Part shown: in pieces, positions 21,182-31,647 of the stretch
Layout of the letters: each line of letters begins with the position of its first letter
How positions within the stretch are numbered: position 1 is the first letter of the stretch
Origin: Kappaphycus alvarezii
Lineage: Eukaryota; Rhodophyta; Florideophyceae; Gigartinales; Solieriaceae
Assembly (NCBI GenBank): GCA_002205965.3
Contig: NADL03000682.1
Coordinates: forward strand, 186,001-250,000
Direction of reading: 5' to 3'
Length of the DNA stretch: 64,000 nucleotides
The notes under the pieces: model-generated
Databases searched by the model: none
What the model saw: only the letters and a program-made list of their open reading frames with translations
Told to the model about the DNA's origin: nothing
Made by a program: the position numbers and the translations under genes

Positions 21182-22083
21182 AAATCCAAAGCTATAGTAT
21201 AATAAGTGAGAACATGACAGGTACATGCTTCGGTGTTTTGTTGATTTAATGTGAAGACGGCTCTAATTGTCACCTGTGAAGGCCGGATATTTCGAGAACC
21301 GTGTTAGCCACGGAGGCTGCATTTGAATGTTTCCTGGTCGAGGACGGTGACTGCTGTGTGAGTCTTGTGTAGTATTGTAGAGCATAACTGGGGGAAATTT
21401 GGGGTGTTTTTAATCCATGAAAAATATGGTCAGCTGTTCCCTGAGGGATATCGTGATGTGGGTGAAGTCTTTCAAAGTAAAGGATTGGCGGGAAGCGGTC
21501 AAAACGCTAGGAAACTGGCTGGAGGCTGCTCATTGGACGGCCTGTTCTGATCTCAACTCTTCGGACGGCGACGACGTCGGTGAGGTCATTGCCGATCTGG
21601 AGGGGTTAGAAGTTGGTCATAACTTAGTGTCCCAAAGGGTAATATCGTTTTGTTTCGTACCACCAATAAGAAGGACACTCTTAAGAGTATTTATAGTCTT
21701 AAAATTTGTCCATGTTTAAGCAGTCTCCGGGTAACAGGCCTTTGATATATTTATATCCTAAGCAACCCGTATGTAGTTAGTGGGCCACATCCACCACAAG
21801 TTTTTTTACGAAAGAGTCTCGCCAGAAGGTAAACTGTGTTCGTTTAGCTTGTCACTGCAACTTTTTGCTACTCTTAAACAGACTAGGCGGTATGCTTCAT
21901 CCCAAGACAACGATGGAGCGCACAATTTTGTCGCTATCGTTCACTACTTAAGTCGCCACCGTTTGGATATCAACCAAAAGTAAAACACTCAAACCTTTCC
22001 CAGACTTTTGGAGTGTGGGCATAAGTGGCCCAATACTTCTTTTACAATTCTTCCTTTCTTAAAGCTTCCTTCGCAGTACTGAA
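21182..22083. other. Spacer with LINE tails and an SDLNSSDGDD repeat
   Basis: 21394-21450 is a minus-strand tail (GGGGGAAATTTGGGGTG). 21520-21615 (plus) encodes SDLNSSDGDDVGEV and is repeated at ~50255-50325. 21970-21995 resembles an L2 tail. No gene was recognised. Confidence 0.45.
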
Positions 22084-22659
22084 ATGCCCAGTAAAAACGT
22101 CCCCCTTTTCCAGAATTGTGCAGCAGGTATGACTTGCTCAAATGACTCTTCTCTTCCGAAACCTCGTCGCAACCGTTGTTCCCGCTGCGGCGAAACTGGT
22201 CACAACGTTCGATCCTGTCCCCAATCTATCTCTTCTCCCTCTGCATGGTTTTCCCAGCGTTGTTCTGTATGCGGAAATTCAGGTCATAACGCTCGGAAAT
22301 GCCCGTCTCGAAGCTCTGGAAAATGCTTTGTCTGTAACGGCTCGCAACGTGTAGTTTGTAGCAAATGCGCGGGTAATGGCTTTCATAAGCTTGAATATGG
22401 CTGTCTTGGACATTCCCAACATGCTGGTCATCATGAGTCGAGAATGGAAAAGCGGGAATCATTACATTCCAAGCAGAAACAAACGGCAGAAAGGGCTAGA
22501 AGTCGAGCCAGATTCTTGTTGAGTCGGGGAGGGGAAGTTATGGGAAAAAGCTTGGTTGAAGGAAAGCACTGGGGTTTGCTTGAAGAAAAAAGCAATGAAT
22601 TGATATGCTCGAGATGCACGGGTCGCGGATATTTAAACTGTGTGGCTTGTGACGAATAG
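22084..22659 (+). CDS. Zinc-finger protein with two CCHC knuckles and DnaJ-type CxxCxGxG fingers
   Basis: An uninterrupted 191-residue ORF, the best host-gene candidate. Knuckle 1: C32, C35, H40, C45 (CSRCGETGHNVRSC). Knuckle 2: C60, C63, H68, C73. DnaJ-type arms: C81/C84 (CFVCNGS), C92/C95 (CSKCAGNG), C175/C178 (CSRCTGRG), C186/C189. The knuckles suggest nucleic-acid binding; the CxxCxGxG module is known in DnaJ and small chaperone-like plastid proteins. The combined function is inference only. The middle (115-170) is basic and helical. The GHNxRxC form is common in plant and algal nuclear proteins. The first ATG was chosen; there is no in-frame upstream Met close by, and no intron signal is needed. 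The flanks are LINE tails, and no transposon ORF continues into it. Confidence 0.75.
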   Translation: MPSKNVPLFQNCAAGMTCSNDSSLPKPRRNRCSRCGETGHNVRSCPQSISSPSAWFSQRCSVCGNSGHNARKCPSRSSGKCFVCNGSQRVVCSKCAGNGFHKLEYGCLGHSQHAGHHESRMEKRESLHSKQKQTAERARSRARFLLSRGGEVMGKSLVEGKHWGLLEEKSNELICSRCTGRGYLNCVACDE

Positions 22660-23304
22660 AGGTCATTCCGTATCGTAGAGATTTTATTCTTCTATGAATG
22701 TGGAACACTTTCACGGAGAATACTTGAGTCAGCTGCGATGTTCACTACTACAGAAGTGAATGGGTCTTCACAGGGGAAGTATAAACCAAACAGGATATAA
22801 AAAGCCGTGTACCATGTCCAAAAGACTAAGGTATACACGATTAGAACTCATCGAGCAAACGGGCCTACATATCAGAGCGATAAAGAATGCAAGGGGGTAG
22901 TAGAGATATCAAAGTTGCTCGTTGGGATTATTTCCTCCTGTTGCACAGCTACGTCAAATTCTTCGTCATCGTAACCACAAGGCGACCTTTTAGGGGAACG
23001 TTTAGTTAGTTTACTGTGAGTAAAACCTGGAGTGCAATTCCCAATAGCGTTTGCAGTGTGGTGGCCGCGGAGAAAACACTATAGTGAAAATGGCCATGCC
23101 CTGAAAGAGCGACTAGTTGCTGCGAGCTCTGTCAGCAGAACTGCTGCGTTCGAAGCAACTATTAACGCGGAGAGGGGGGTAGTTTGGGAGATTTACTTAG
23201 AAAATATACATTCAATCTATCCCATAGTTTTCCAGACAATTACAATCGACTTAAGTTGTATATACACAATAATGTGGGAGAAGCTACTCTACCTGAAAGG
23301 ATAC
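22660..23304. other. Spacer with two LINE tails
   Basis: 22997-23035 is a minus-strand tail (ACTCACAGTAAACTAAC on the other strand). 23176-23290 is a decayed minus-strand L2 3' end (TCTATCCCATAGTTTTCCAG). 22660-22996 shows nothing recognisable. Confidence 0.5.
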
Positions 23305-24827
23305 TGTTGTTACAAAAACGGTCATTTCTGCAGAAAGGCGGTCCTAACCACAAACACGTATCTTCTCCTCCCCTGTGAGTCATCAAGAACAGCTCTTCGC
23401 ATCAATTTTCTCTTACGAACGAAATCATGGAACGAATTCTTCCCCATGAATTTAGATTCACTATGCAACTCCATTTCTATTTTTTCTTGAAGCATTTTGG
23501 TCATCCTTTTTTAAAAAAAGAAATCTTTCGACTTGTGATCCGCTTCATCCTCCAAATTCAGTGAAGACATTTCACCAAGCAGATTTTTACTTATTACCCT
23601 GATTTCATGCAAATTCAAAGCCGCGGCATAGCCTCAATTTTTTTAATCTTATCCGAAGACATGAGAAACTTTTATAGAAAGTTACCATAGTTAAAGTTCG
23701 AAACCGACGCCGTTGAAAACCCCTTGCCATCAACTATACCATCGGCTCACCCCTTTTTTGCCATCAACAATACCAACCTCCGCCCATTTGTCACCATCGC
23801 AAAGTCACCACGAGGCCGCTGCCCCATCGTCGCACTGGATCTGATTGCAAATAGACCACCCAAGTATGATGCTTACTGTAGGAGAATGGACCGCGAACTT
23901 GTTCAGAAGTGGGTCCGCCGGCACTGCTTTGAGGAGTCACAAGAAGCAGAGGAAGAAACAGAGGAAGTGGAGGCGGAAATAAGGATGAAGAAGAGGACTG
24001 ATTGGACCTGTAGGAGCCACTAAAGTACAGCAAGGGGCGAGCTATTGTTGAGAACGAAGTGAAGACTGAGAGTAAAAAGTGATCTCTGACTGCTCTGTCA
24101 AGGATGAAGTGGAGGAAGAACCGAAGAACAAGGAGAATAAAAGGAGGAGGAGGTATATGAGGGAGAGAGATTCATGGAAAGTGCTGGAATGGTGGGAAGG
24201 GGGCCAAACAGTATGAACCAGGTGGTCCGGATGCGGCCACTGGATGGGGCATGTTTAGTAGTTTAGATATCTCCCGGGAAAATAATAGAGAACTGTGAGC
24301 CGTTCGTGGATATTTGTGGGGACTGTTTGGGTGAAATGCATATTTTTGGGTAATTTTTGGCTCTGATGCCGAGGAGTAAGATATTACGGAAGCAATATCG
24401 ATATTTATCCTGAGAGTACCTGCTGTTATTTTTTCTCGTTCACAAGATTCTATTTGATGCATTTGCCGGTTCAAAGTTCGTTTGCTTGAGACAGAATAGT
24501 TAGCCAAAAAATATTTACACGCTGAGTAAACTGCTTCCTCTTGTGGAGGTCAAGCAACTTGGCAGACAACTGCAAGTCAAGTCCCGAGTTGTAAAAAATT
24601 GAGAGTGAACTTCAGACCAAAGAACCATTTTTCTTACGCTGGTCACAAAACATCAGTAGTAGACCCCGCCACTCCGATACATGGTTGCAGCACTCTCAAA
24701 CTTTGTCATTTTCCAAACCTTTTTGTTCGTAGAACTATACCACGGTAGCACTTTCGTCGCTTGGAACACCTCCTTCTTGAGGTATTTGGTTCTGATTATC
24801 TCTTCTCCCGACAATTTATCCATACCA
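23305..24827 (+). mobile_element. Long 5' LTR D of decayed Ty3/gypsy element
   Basis: It begins near TGTTGTTACAAAAACGG, carries the acidic ORF, has a degenerate TATA region in the GCTGAGTAAACTGC context, and ends TTTATCCATACCA at 24827. It is immediately followed by a primer-binding-like TTTGGTGCTC and by gag, so the acidic ORF lies upstream of the R/U5 that borders a real internal region. The copy aligns with solo LTR A over ~1.45 kb. Confidence 0.7.
23724..24350 (+). pseudogene. LTR-borne acidic protein, copy D
   Basis: The open part, 23724-24023, reads TNLRPFVTIAKSPRG, then YDAYCRRMDRELVQKWVRR and an E-rich run. After frame changes, MESAGMVG and FSSLDISRE (24176-24290) and CEPFVDICGDCL (~24300-24350) match copy C in order. 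So N- and C-terminal blocks are conserved although the frame is broken. The variable middle differs in length from C. Confidence 0.65.
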
Positions 24828-24850
24828 TTTGGTGCTCACGTGGAGGTTGC
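24828..24850 (+). other. Primer-binding-site candidate of element D
   Basis: TTTGGTGCTCACGTGGAGG directly follows the LTR. The complete element has TTTGGTACTCTTGTGGAGG at the matching place (60407 downward, minus strand). The TGG two bases inside the LTR end is where a tRNA 3' CCA would pair. The tRNA is not identified. Confidence 0.55.
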
Positions 24851-24914
24851 TGCACCAGAGGTATCCGAAATGTGAAGTGTTAGGGAACACTTAAGTTTTA
24901 TTTTTTCTGTAACC

Positions 24915-25850
24915 ATGGATCTCAACGCTGTTCATATAACGTTCACAGGGGGCACGAGTGAAGACGTTGAGGAGTTTTTGTATAAATAGGTTAATGTTTA
25001 AATGCGTGAGAAGGGCAATGAAGCGAATGCCGCGAGTATCTTCGTCTATCTTTATGGTGACGAAAAACACAAATGTAAGGCCAACTTTATCGACAGGTGG
25101 TCCCTTAATGGGAGTAGGCGTAGCTTCGGTGAGTTATTGTGAGTGGCTTGTCAAATAATATGCCAATGAGGTAAAGCCAGATGAGATAATTTGTACCGCT
25201 ATAGAGGCCTGGCTCAAACTCACCGACTTGCTGAGCTTATTTTTATACTTATGTGATCTCAATGAAAAAGCTGGATTCAACGCCCAAGTCAACTACGAAA
25301 TGTTTCGTAAGGCGGCGATAAGGGATAAGCAGTCCCCGCATTTCCTCCTCATCAAGGTCCTTCACACTTTGAATGAACTGAAGGCTGCCATAGTAGAATT
25401 TGTCAAAAACGCGGAGACATTTCAATCACTGAGTGAGGTACGTAGAGAAATCCGTACATAGATATCTATCTTAATTTCTGAAAAGAATAATTAAAGGCAG
25501 GATACTATTGCAGCGGAATCAGAATCTGCCAAAGGCGATGTCCAAAGCTTGATAAACCGGCAGAAAACCGATTAGATAATCAATTTGGCATGAGCACCTA
25601 CCGTTTGGGGAGCATTACTCTTACCATTAATGATAACAAGTCTGGGACCCCTAACGCCGCAAAAGTCTGCTTCTTCTTCCACAAGCCTGGACACTTTGCA
25701 AATGGATGTCCTGAAACTCCACATAGAAACACTGGCTGTGAAAAGTTCGGTCGAGACGGGCATCGTGAAAATAACTGCTGTACTATAGACTACAGAGGAG
25801 CAATTTTATCGGACGCGAGTGAAGAATCAGAACCAGAGGTGAAAATGTTT
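24915..25850 (+). pseudogene. Ty3/gypsy Gag relic (element D)
   Basis: It starts MDLNAVHITFTGG at the ATG at 24915, matching the Gag of the complete element, with an early stop after EEFLYK. LTDLLSLFLYLCDLNEKAGF, EFVKNAETFQSLSEV and the knuckle region follow. Both knuckles are damaged: CFFFHKPGHFANGC and CEKFGRDGHRENNC each have the second Cys replaced by Phe. Nucleocapsid domain of a dead element. Confidence 0.8.
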
Positions 25851-26694
25851 CAAAACAGGAAGGATAGAAGGTTGACGGATGCCGGTAAAGTATCCATCGC
25901 TGAAGAAATTAGTCAAGTCAATGTGACAGAAAGGGACGGAGAAGGGAAAATTTTATCAAAGAAACCTCGGCTAGATTATGGAATGCTAGAGCATATCCCA
26001 GCACCTGTACCTCTCTGGTCCAAGAGGTCTGATCAAGCTGTTCTAGGAGTATTAATCATCGGCCGAGAAAATAAAAAAGAATAAGAAATTCAAGAGTACC
26101 ACGAAGGATGAAATATAGTATGTGAAGAAGAACAATTTGGTAGTTGAGCTTGTATAGGCCTCAACCGGAAAAGCATTAGGTCAAGTTGAAGAAAAGACAT
26201 AAAAGAAGCGAAAAAGAACTCAAAAAAATATAAGGTCTACTTTGTATGCTAAGGGTAAGAAATCGTTTTTTCAATCGGCCAAGACAGCACCAAGACGTCT
26301 TGAGCTGTTACTAGTCAAGGTGTTAAGGATGAAAATCCAGGCAGTTTTCAATTCGGTTGCAGTTATAACTCTCATTTCAGAAAGTTTGTTGATGTATCTA
26401 GGTCTCGAAATAATTCCAATTACTCGAAGAATAACTTTTATGGATATAACCGTACCAAAAACCATGGGCACTGTTGAAAAGGTCTCCAAGTTCTCTAAAG
26501 ACTCCAAAATTGATGTCTACTTTCTTGTCGTGCCTGATCTGCCTTTTGATGCAATCATTGGTTCCCATACCATAGAAAGGATAGGTAAATGTATTGTCTT
26601 GTGCAATCGAAGTGTGTCATTTAGTATTGACCGTAGAACGGTGAAGATGTCACTAGACTTCGAAAAAGGCACATATCCGGAAGATTTAAGATAA
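25840..26694 (+). pseudogene. Ty3/gypsy protease-region relic (element D)
   Basis: It matches the protease-containing ORF of the complete element (KDRRLTDAGKVSIAEEIS, HIPAPVP, then VKVLRMKIQAVFNS in place of VKVLGMKTQALFDSG). The DSG active-site triad has become NSV, so it is inactive. VPDLPFDAIIGSHTIERIG near 26540 is well kept. Confidence 0.75.
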
Positions 26695-27099
26695 ACAGTT
26701 AGTGAATATTTCACTCCTAGCTATGAAAGCGAAAATTACGAACCAAATAAAACTTTCGGAAATGGAAAAGCGTATGCTGGAGGAATATTGAATATGGCAT
26801 CGGATGATTGTGAGTCTTGGTTTGAAGCCAATGAAGACTAGAATTCTAGCAAAAGTGGGATCCGAATGTGTTTCCTTTTGCGATAATCTCGAATCGAACG
26901 AATTTACTCGGAATATGAAAAACGGAAATCCTTCCAAAAAGAATACGAATATGTAAAATTCCATATCTGAAGATATGAGTACATCGAAAGAGGTTCTTTG
27001 AAACAATAAGGGTAAGGATCACGAATAGTAAGAGGGAAAGATCCCACAAAGTCAAGAAAAAGTGCAGCACCTTCCCGCTCTCGTATCGAAGAAAATATC

Positions 27100-28150
27100 T
27101 GATATATTAACATCTCCCGAAGTATTTGCATGGTGCGTTTCAGATCTAAGACAAAAGAGTGTATCGGTCCCTCATGCATTTGAACTTGCCGACACTCACC
27201 CAGTTTTAAATAGATCTTCACGCAAGACGCAAAAAAATTAACAATTTATCTAATAAAATGGTGCAAGTATGTACATCACTTGATCTTTACACTGGCTACT
27301 GGTAGACTCAGTTGGATGAAAAATGTAAGGAAGAAAAGAACTTTACCAGCAAACCTCTGTACCTTCAGATTCGACGTGACACCTTTTGGTTTCATAAATG
27401 CACCAGCTAGATTCCAAAGAATGATGAAAGGGGATTTGACGGGACTTCTATTTGCAAGAGTTTATAGCGATGGTGTAGTTATATTCTCAAAAAACTTGAA
27501 TCACCGCATATCGCATGTGAAGACTGTGGTGGATAGGATATTGGCAAACAGCCTGAAAACTAAGTTGAGCAAATGCTTCTTCGCAAAAAAACACGTATCC
27601 AATTACTCGGTCATATCGTCGATCAAGTGGGAATTAAAGTTAATCCAAAAGAATCGAAAAAAGTCAGGTTGGTTCTCTGGACCGCTCCATAGACGGAAGT
27701 TCGAAGCTTCTTGAGACTGTCCCCATATGAATATATTTATCAGATATTTCACCGAGACGGCATAGCCATTACATGCCAGCACTACGAAGAGCGGAACGTT
27801 TTTCTGGAGCAAGGAAATACAAACAGAATTTGAGGAGCTTAAAGATAATCTACATGGCTAGCTTTTCTCTTCGCAATGAGAAATTTTCGCGAGTACCTTT
27901 TATCACTGGAGAGATTGTCTTAAAAGCTCATCACCAGAACTTAGAAAGATGTTCATCCCCGCTTGGCTCAATTGCTCGACATTTTTGCAAAATATCGATC
28001 TGAAATTTTCTATAGACGCGGACGCAGTAATTATTCTGCTGATTACCTATCAGTTTTGAGGGATCCAATGAATCCAAGTGAAAAACTTCCAAGGACATCG
28101 TCGTATGTTACAGGGTGCAAGTCACAAATGGTAACGAATACTAACCTAGT
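27100..28150 (+). pseudogene. Ty3/gypsy RT/RNase H relic (element D)
   Basis: A section from upstream of RT to motif A is missing (jump near 27235-27265). LDLYTGYW follows, then TPFGFINAPARFQRMM, and YSDGVVIFS replaces YIDDVVIFS, removing a catalytic Asp. RNase H and the downstream RYRSEIFYRRGRSNYSADYL block (near 27980-28050) survive in pieces. Confidence 0.75.
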
Positions 28151-28239
28151 CTGCAGGGTCTAATGAAACTCCTTAAAGGACTATAAATGAGAAAAGTTGA
28201 TTTTGAATACGGAAATTGAGTACACAAGAATCAAAAAAG

Positions 28240-28755
28240 CTTTCAGGAAGTGGGATGGAAACTATTTCGACACTCTAAAGCTGGTCTCCATCTCGTTGTC
28301 CCTTTGAAAGATATAATGAGGACTTTATGGACCTTTCATGACGAGTTAGCGCATTGGGATCTCGAAATAACAAAAACATTTATTGCAGAGAGATTCCAAT
28401 GGACGAGTTGCCGTAAAGAAGTCTACAGTTTCGTAAAGCTGCAATAACTGTAAAACATTTTACTCCGATCTGAAAGTACAAGAGAACTCTAAGTTTCTAG
28501 TTTTCCATCTTTTTGAAGCCTTCTCAATCGACTCGGCCTTCCAATTCAAGAAACAAGTATCTCTTTATTCGTACGAGTGCAACATCTTAATGGATGGCCA
28601 ATAGCGGTTGCAGCTGAGGAGATCAATGCAGAGTTGACCTTGGGGCTCATCGCAAAAGAAATAATTGAGCCAATTGGTCTTCCTAAAAGTATGATATTGG
28701 ATAACGGCCTTTGCTTTACTGTAATTTTAATGCTTCGCTTTTTCCAGATATGATC
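28240..28755 (+). pseudogene. Ty3/gypsy integrase relic (element D)
   Basis: It reads WKLFRHSKAGLHLVVPLK, FHDELAHWDLEITK (the His pair of the HHCC finger), then SIDSAFQF-like and EIIEPIGLPKSMILDNGLCF around the second catalytic Asp. Homology ends at ~28755 inside the catalytic core. The C-terminal tandem domain and a 3' LTR are absent, so the 3' half of the element is lost. Confidence 0.75.
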
Positions 28756-30495
28756 TTCACGTCTAGAAAGCTCAAGCTCTGACAAATAAGACATGTAAAA
28801 CTGTCTTGCTACATTCTTAGTGACACCTGTAAACCTCATGTCTTATCTTAAATGTGGATTTTTTTGAGTTACAGAAGGATACGCAGAGTCTGCGAAAGCA
28901 AGCCGATTTGAATGAGTAATGATATGAGAAAAATGAGACTCTTAGCGCAGATCACTGCAGTCAGGTAATGACAAAACAATCTCCAAATTCAATCCAATTC
29001 CACTGAAATCACAGCAAGACGAATAGAAATAGCAATACCATGATAGAAATTAGCCTCGTAGCTACAATCACTGCTGTCAGATAATGACAAAAAAAGGTCC
29101 AAACTCAATACAATTCCACTGACACCGCAGCAAGCAGTCTTAATTTTACATCAATGTTTAGCCTCACGGTCCATACCGACATTATTCGGGATTCCATCTG
29201 ACGTCCAGTTTCCTCTAATTCCGTAGCAGTGCAACATGCTTTCAACCACGCAAATCCTCTCCGATGGCGATCCTTATGACCTCCAATTCCTTAATATGGA
29301 CTGAACGAATCCACTCACAAAAAAAATCTACTGTCAGTGCCTTCAGATCCGTGAAGCGGCTGAAAATAATACATGAGACCAGTGCTTCGAAACTGTTCCT
29401 CGAAGTTATTTTTCCAAACATCGTGAATGGAATGTATTTAGATGTAGACTGTATACTTCAAAGTGACCTTCTGCTTGTGAACTCGTATTTTCATCGCAAT
29501 ATGATAATTCAAAAAAAAGTTAAAAATTCAAGAGCTGTTGCGTTTATGTGCCCGCCAGTACCGAATTTCCGGTTTATTAGTTTGGTAATTCTAGAAATGT
29601 GTTCGAGGGGAACGTGCAAAGGAAAAAAATCTTAGGAGGTCTTCTCGTACCTGATATGATCTTGATTGTACGTGTTACCCCGTCCGACCAGTTACCTTCC
29701 ATTGCAGATGTGTCGTTGATCACTTCAACGATAATTATATCTCCCGATTGGTCCAAATTTTTCCATGCACTTCTTTCATACCCCTCTTACTCCGATCATC
29801 ATATTGGCTTCTTATCGAGGCTCTTCTTCTGAAAGTTGACCACTCGGTAGCCAGACCATGGCCGCCAATGCTTCTATTTCACTGGATGATGCTATGCCAT
29901 CTTCAAATGCTTCTCCTGGCTGGTATTGACAAGTTATACGGAGACAGGGTTTGTCCGGTCTCAAATAGACCAGCTTGGGGTGATATTAGTCTGATGTCTT
30001 CCAACATATGTTTCAATTTCGATGCTAATCAAAGTTCCTTTGACGCGCTTAATTATTCAAAGATAACAGAATAGTCGCTTACACTCAGCCGCCGACATAA
30101 CAAGGGTTGCTCGAGTTTTGACAAGGTTTCCGGGCTGTGGGTGGGGTTAATTTGTATTTTTCATTTTATGTTGAAATTTGGGATGTTCACGGACTTATTG
30201 TATAATCGGTTGAATACTTGAGGTATAAACTCCGACGTTTTGCACTGATGACTATCTAAAGCTGCTCCTGGATGTAGTGACAAGCTAATGGTGTCATCTT
30301 TTAATTTGCTGTATAAAACTTTCCCTTCAGAACTATGGACTTATATGAGTAAATTTGAAGTCTTGAGGGTAACATTGCCCTCCGGATTTTAGGAAATATT
30401 ATTTCAGAAAAGATATTTGAGTAGTCACTTTGTTAACTTAGACATTGTTTTCTAGCTGGTGGGAGGTCACTCAGATTGAGAAGCAGTTTCTAATG
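28756..30495. other. Spacer with one local duplication
   Basis: 28955-29025 and 29064-29135 are two diverged direct copies (CACTGCAGTCAGGTAATGAC / CACTGCTGTCAGATAATGAC) ~110 bp apart. No gene was recognised; the ORFs at 29264-30074 have no family resemblance. Confidence 0.45.
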
Positions 30496-30860
30496 AGGGT
30501 ACTCATAGATGACCAGAACCTTCAAGAGAGTCCGCGCGTAATCAAAATATGTAGAGGGTTCCCATCTTGAAACATATAGGGGAAATGGTTTCACGAAAGT
30601 AACATCAAAGTAATCTGTGCTGCCGGCTGCGCTCATTGTCTTGGATTACGGTCTCTTCTTTTGTTCTCTCGTGACCAGAGCATGATGGCGTCATGCTTTG
30701 CTCCGAGGCTGAGATCGTGATCCAGTTAGGTGACTTGGTCATCGTGGCATTCGACCACTGGGAGCCATATATGCAATGGTTCAGGTGGTCGCCGTAGACG
30801 TCTAGAGTTTCCAGACTCATGGCCCTGGCGCACGGGGTCCCTGGTTCAAACAATACGAGG
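30496..30860 (-). mobile_element. LINE L1' fragment (knuckle region)
   Basis: Minus-strand FEPGTPCARAMSLETLDVYG and DHLNHC match APGTPCPKAGSHEMLDIYG and DHFLHC of the L1' LINE (34410-35079). The Cys-His knuckle is preserved; the reading frame then decays, with STDYFDVTF recognisable near 30605. Confidence 0.65.
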
Positions 30861-31190
30861 TGATAGAAAATAGAGGGGTCTGGAATGTCAAAAAATCTAT
30901 CTTTTTTTTATTTTGTTTAGTGCTTTCTGCAATTCATCTGCTTATACAGCATACAGAAAAACGACGACTGTTAATATGCATAAACAAATAACTTGATGCA
31001 ATAGGATTCAATATGAGTTCGTTGGAGTCAATATTAGCTTCCATGCTTCAACAGGAGGCCTAACAGAAGTATTTGAACCGAGAAATTTTACTTTCTAATG
31101 GAAGTCCATAAATCTGCTGTCGGGAGATAGCGAGCTAATTCAGTTGCACCCAGGAGGAGGACTACTGATCCCCGCAAAGCATTCATTACA
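30861..31190. other. Spacer, nothing recognised
   Basis: AT-rich; no ORF, repeat partner or RNA gene seen. Confidence 0.45.
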
Positions 31191-31430
31191 GGCATGTCTT
31201 CGCAGCTGTCATGTCCAGTGCGGCCTGCTTGGTAAATAGCCTTTGATGTTCGTAGATCTTTACGATACAGTATGGCACAGGACCGTGAGGAAGGTATTGC
31301 CTTTGAGGGAGAGCAGTTTGTCTCAATTTCTATGTTGGAATACTCTTCTCACTCAATTGATGTTGTCTGGAGTTCTTTGGGATAATTTCAAATATATTAT
31401 CAAAGAATAAAACCCCGAAACCTCCCCCTC
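31191..31430 (+). mobile_element. Decayed L2 LINE 3' end
   Basis: CTGTCATGTCCAGTGCGGCC (AAVMSSAACL), then TTGATGTTGTCTGGAG and a tail AATAAAACCCCGAAACCTCC. Confidence 0.6.
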
Positions 31431-31647
31431 CGTTGTAGTGATTTATTTTATTTGTCGAAGTTTGGCAAAAGGAGGCTGTCAACTTTTTTGCGGAGATATT
31501 CTTCACACAGGAACCATCAGAAAAGTCCATGTCGCTGAGTTCTTTGAAAGTGCCCGAGTATAAATTTTCGCTCTCTATAAACATCACTGGTCGGTCTATC
31601 TCTGCCTCCTCGCCTGCCTTGACCCGTCGATTTAGTCTCAGGATCAC

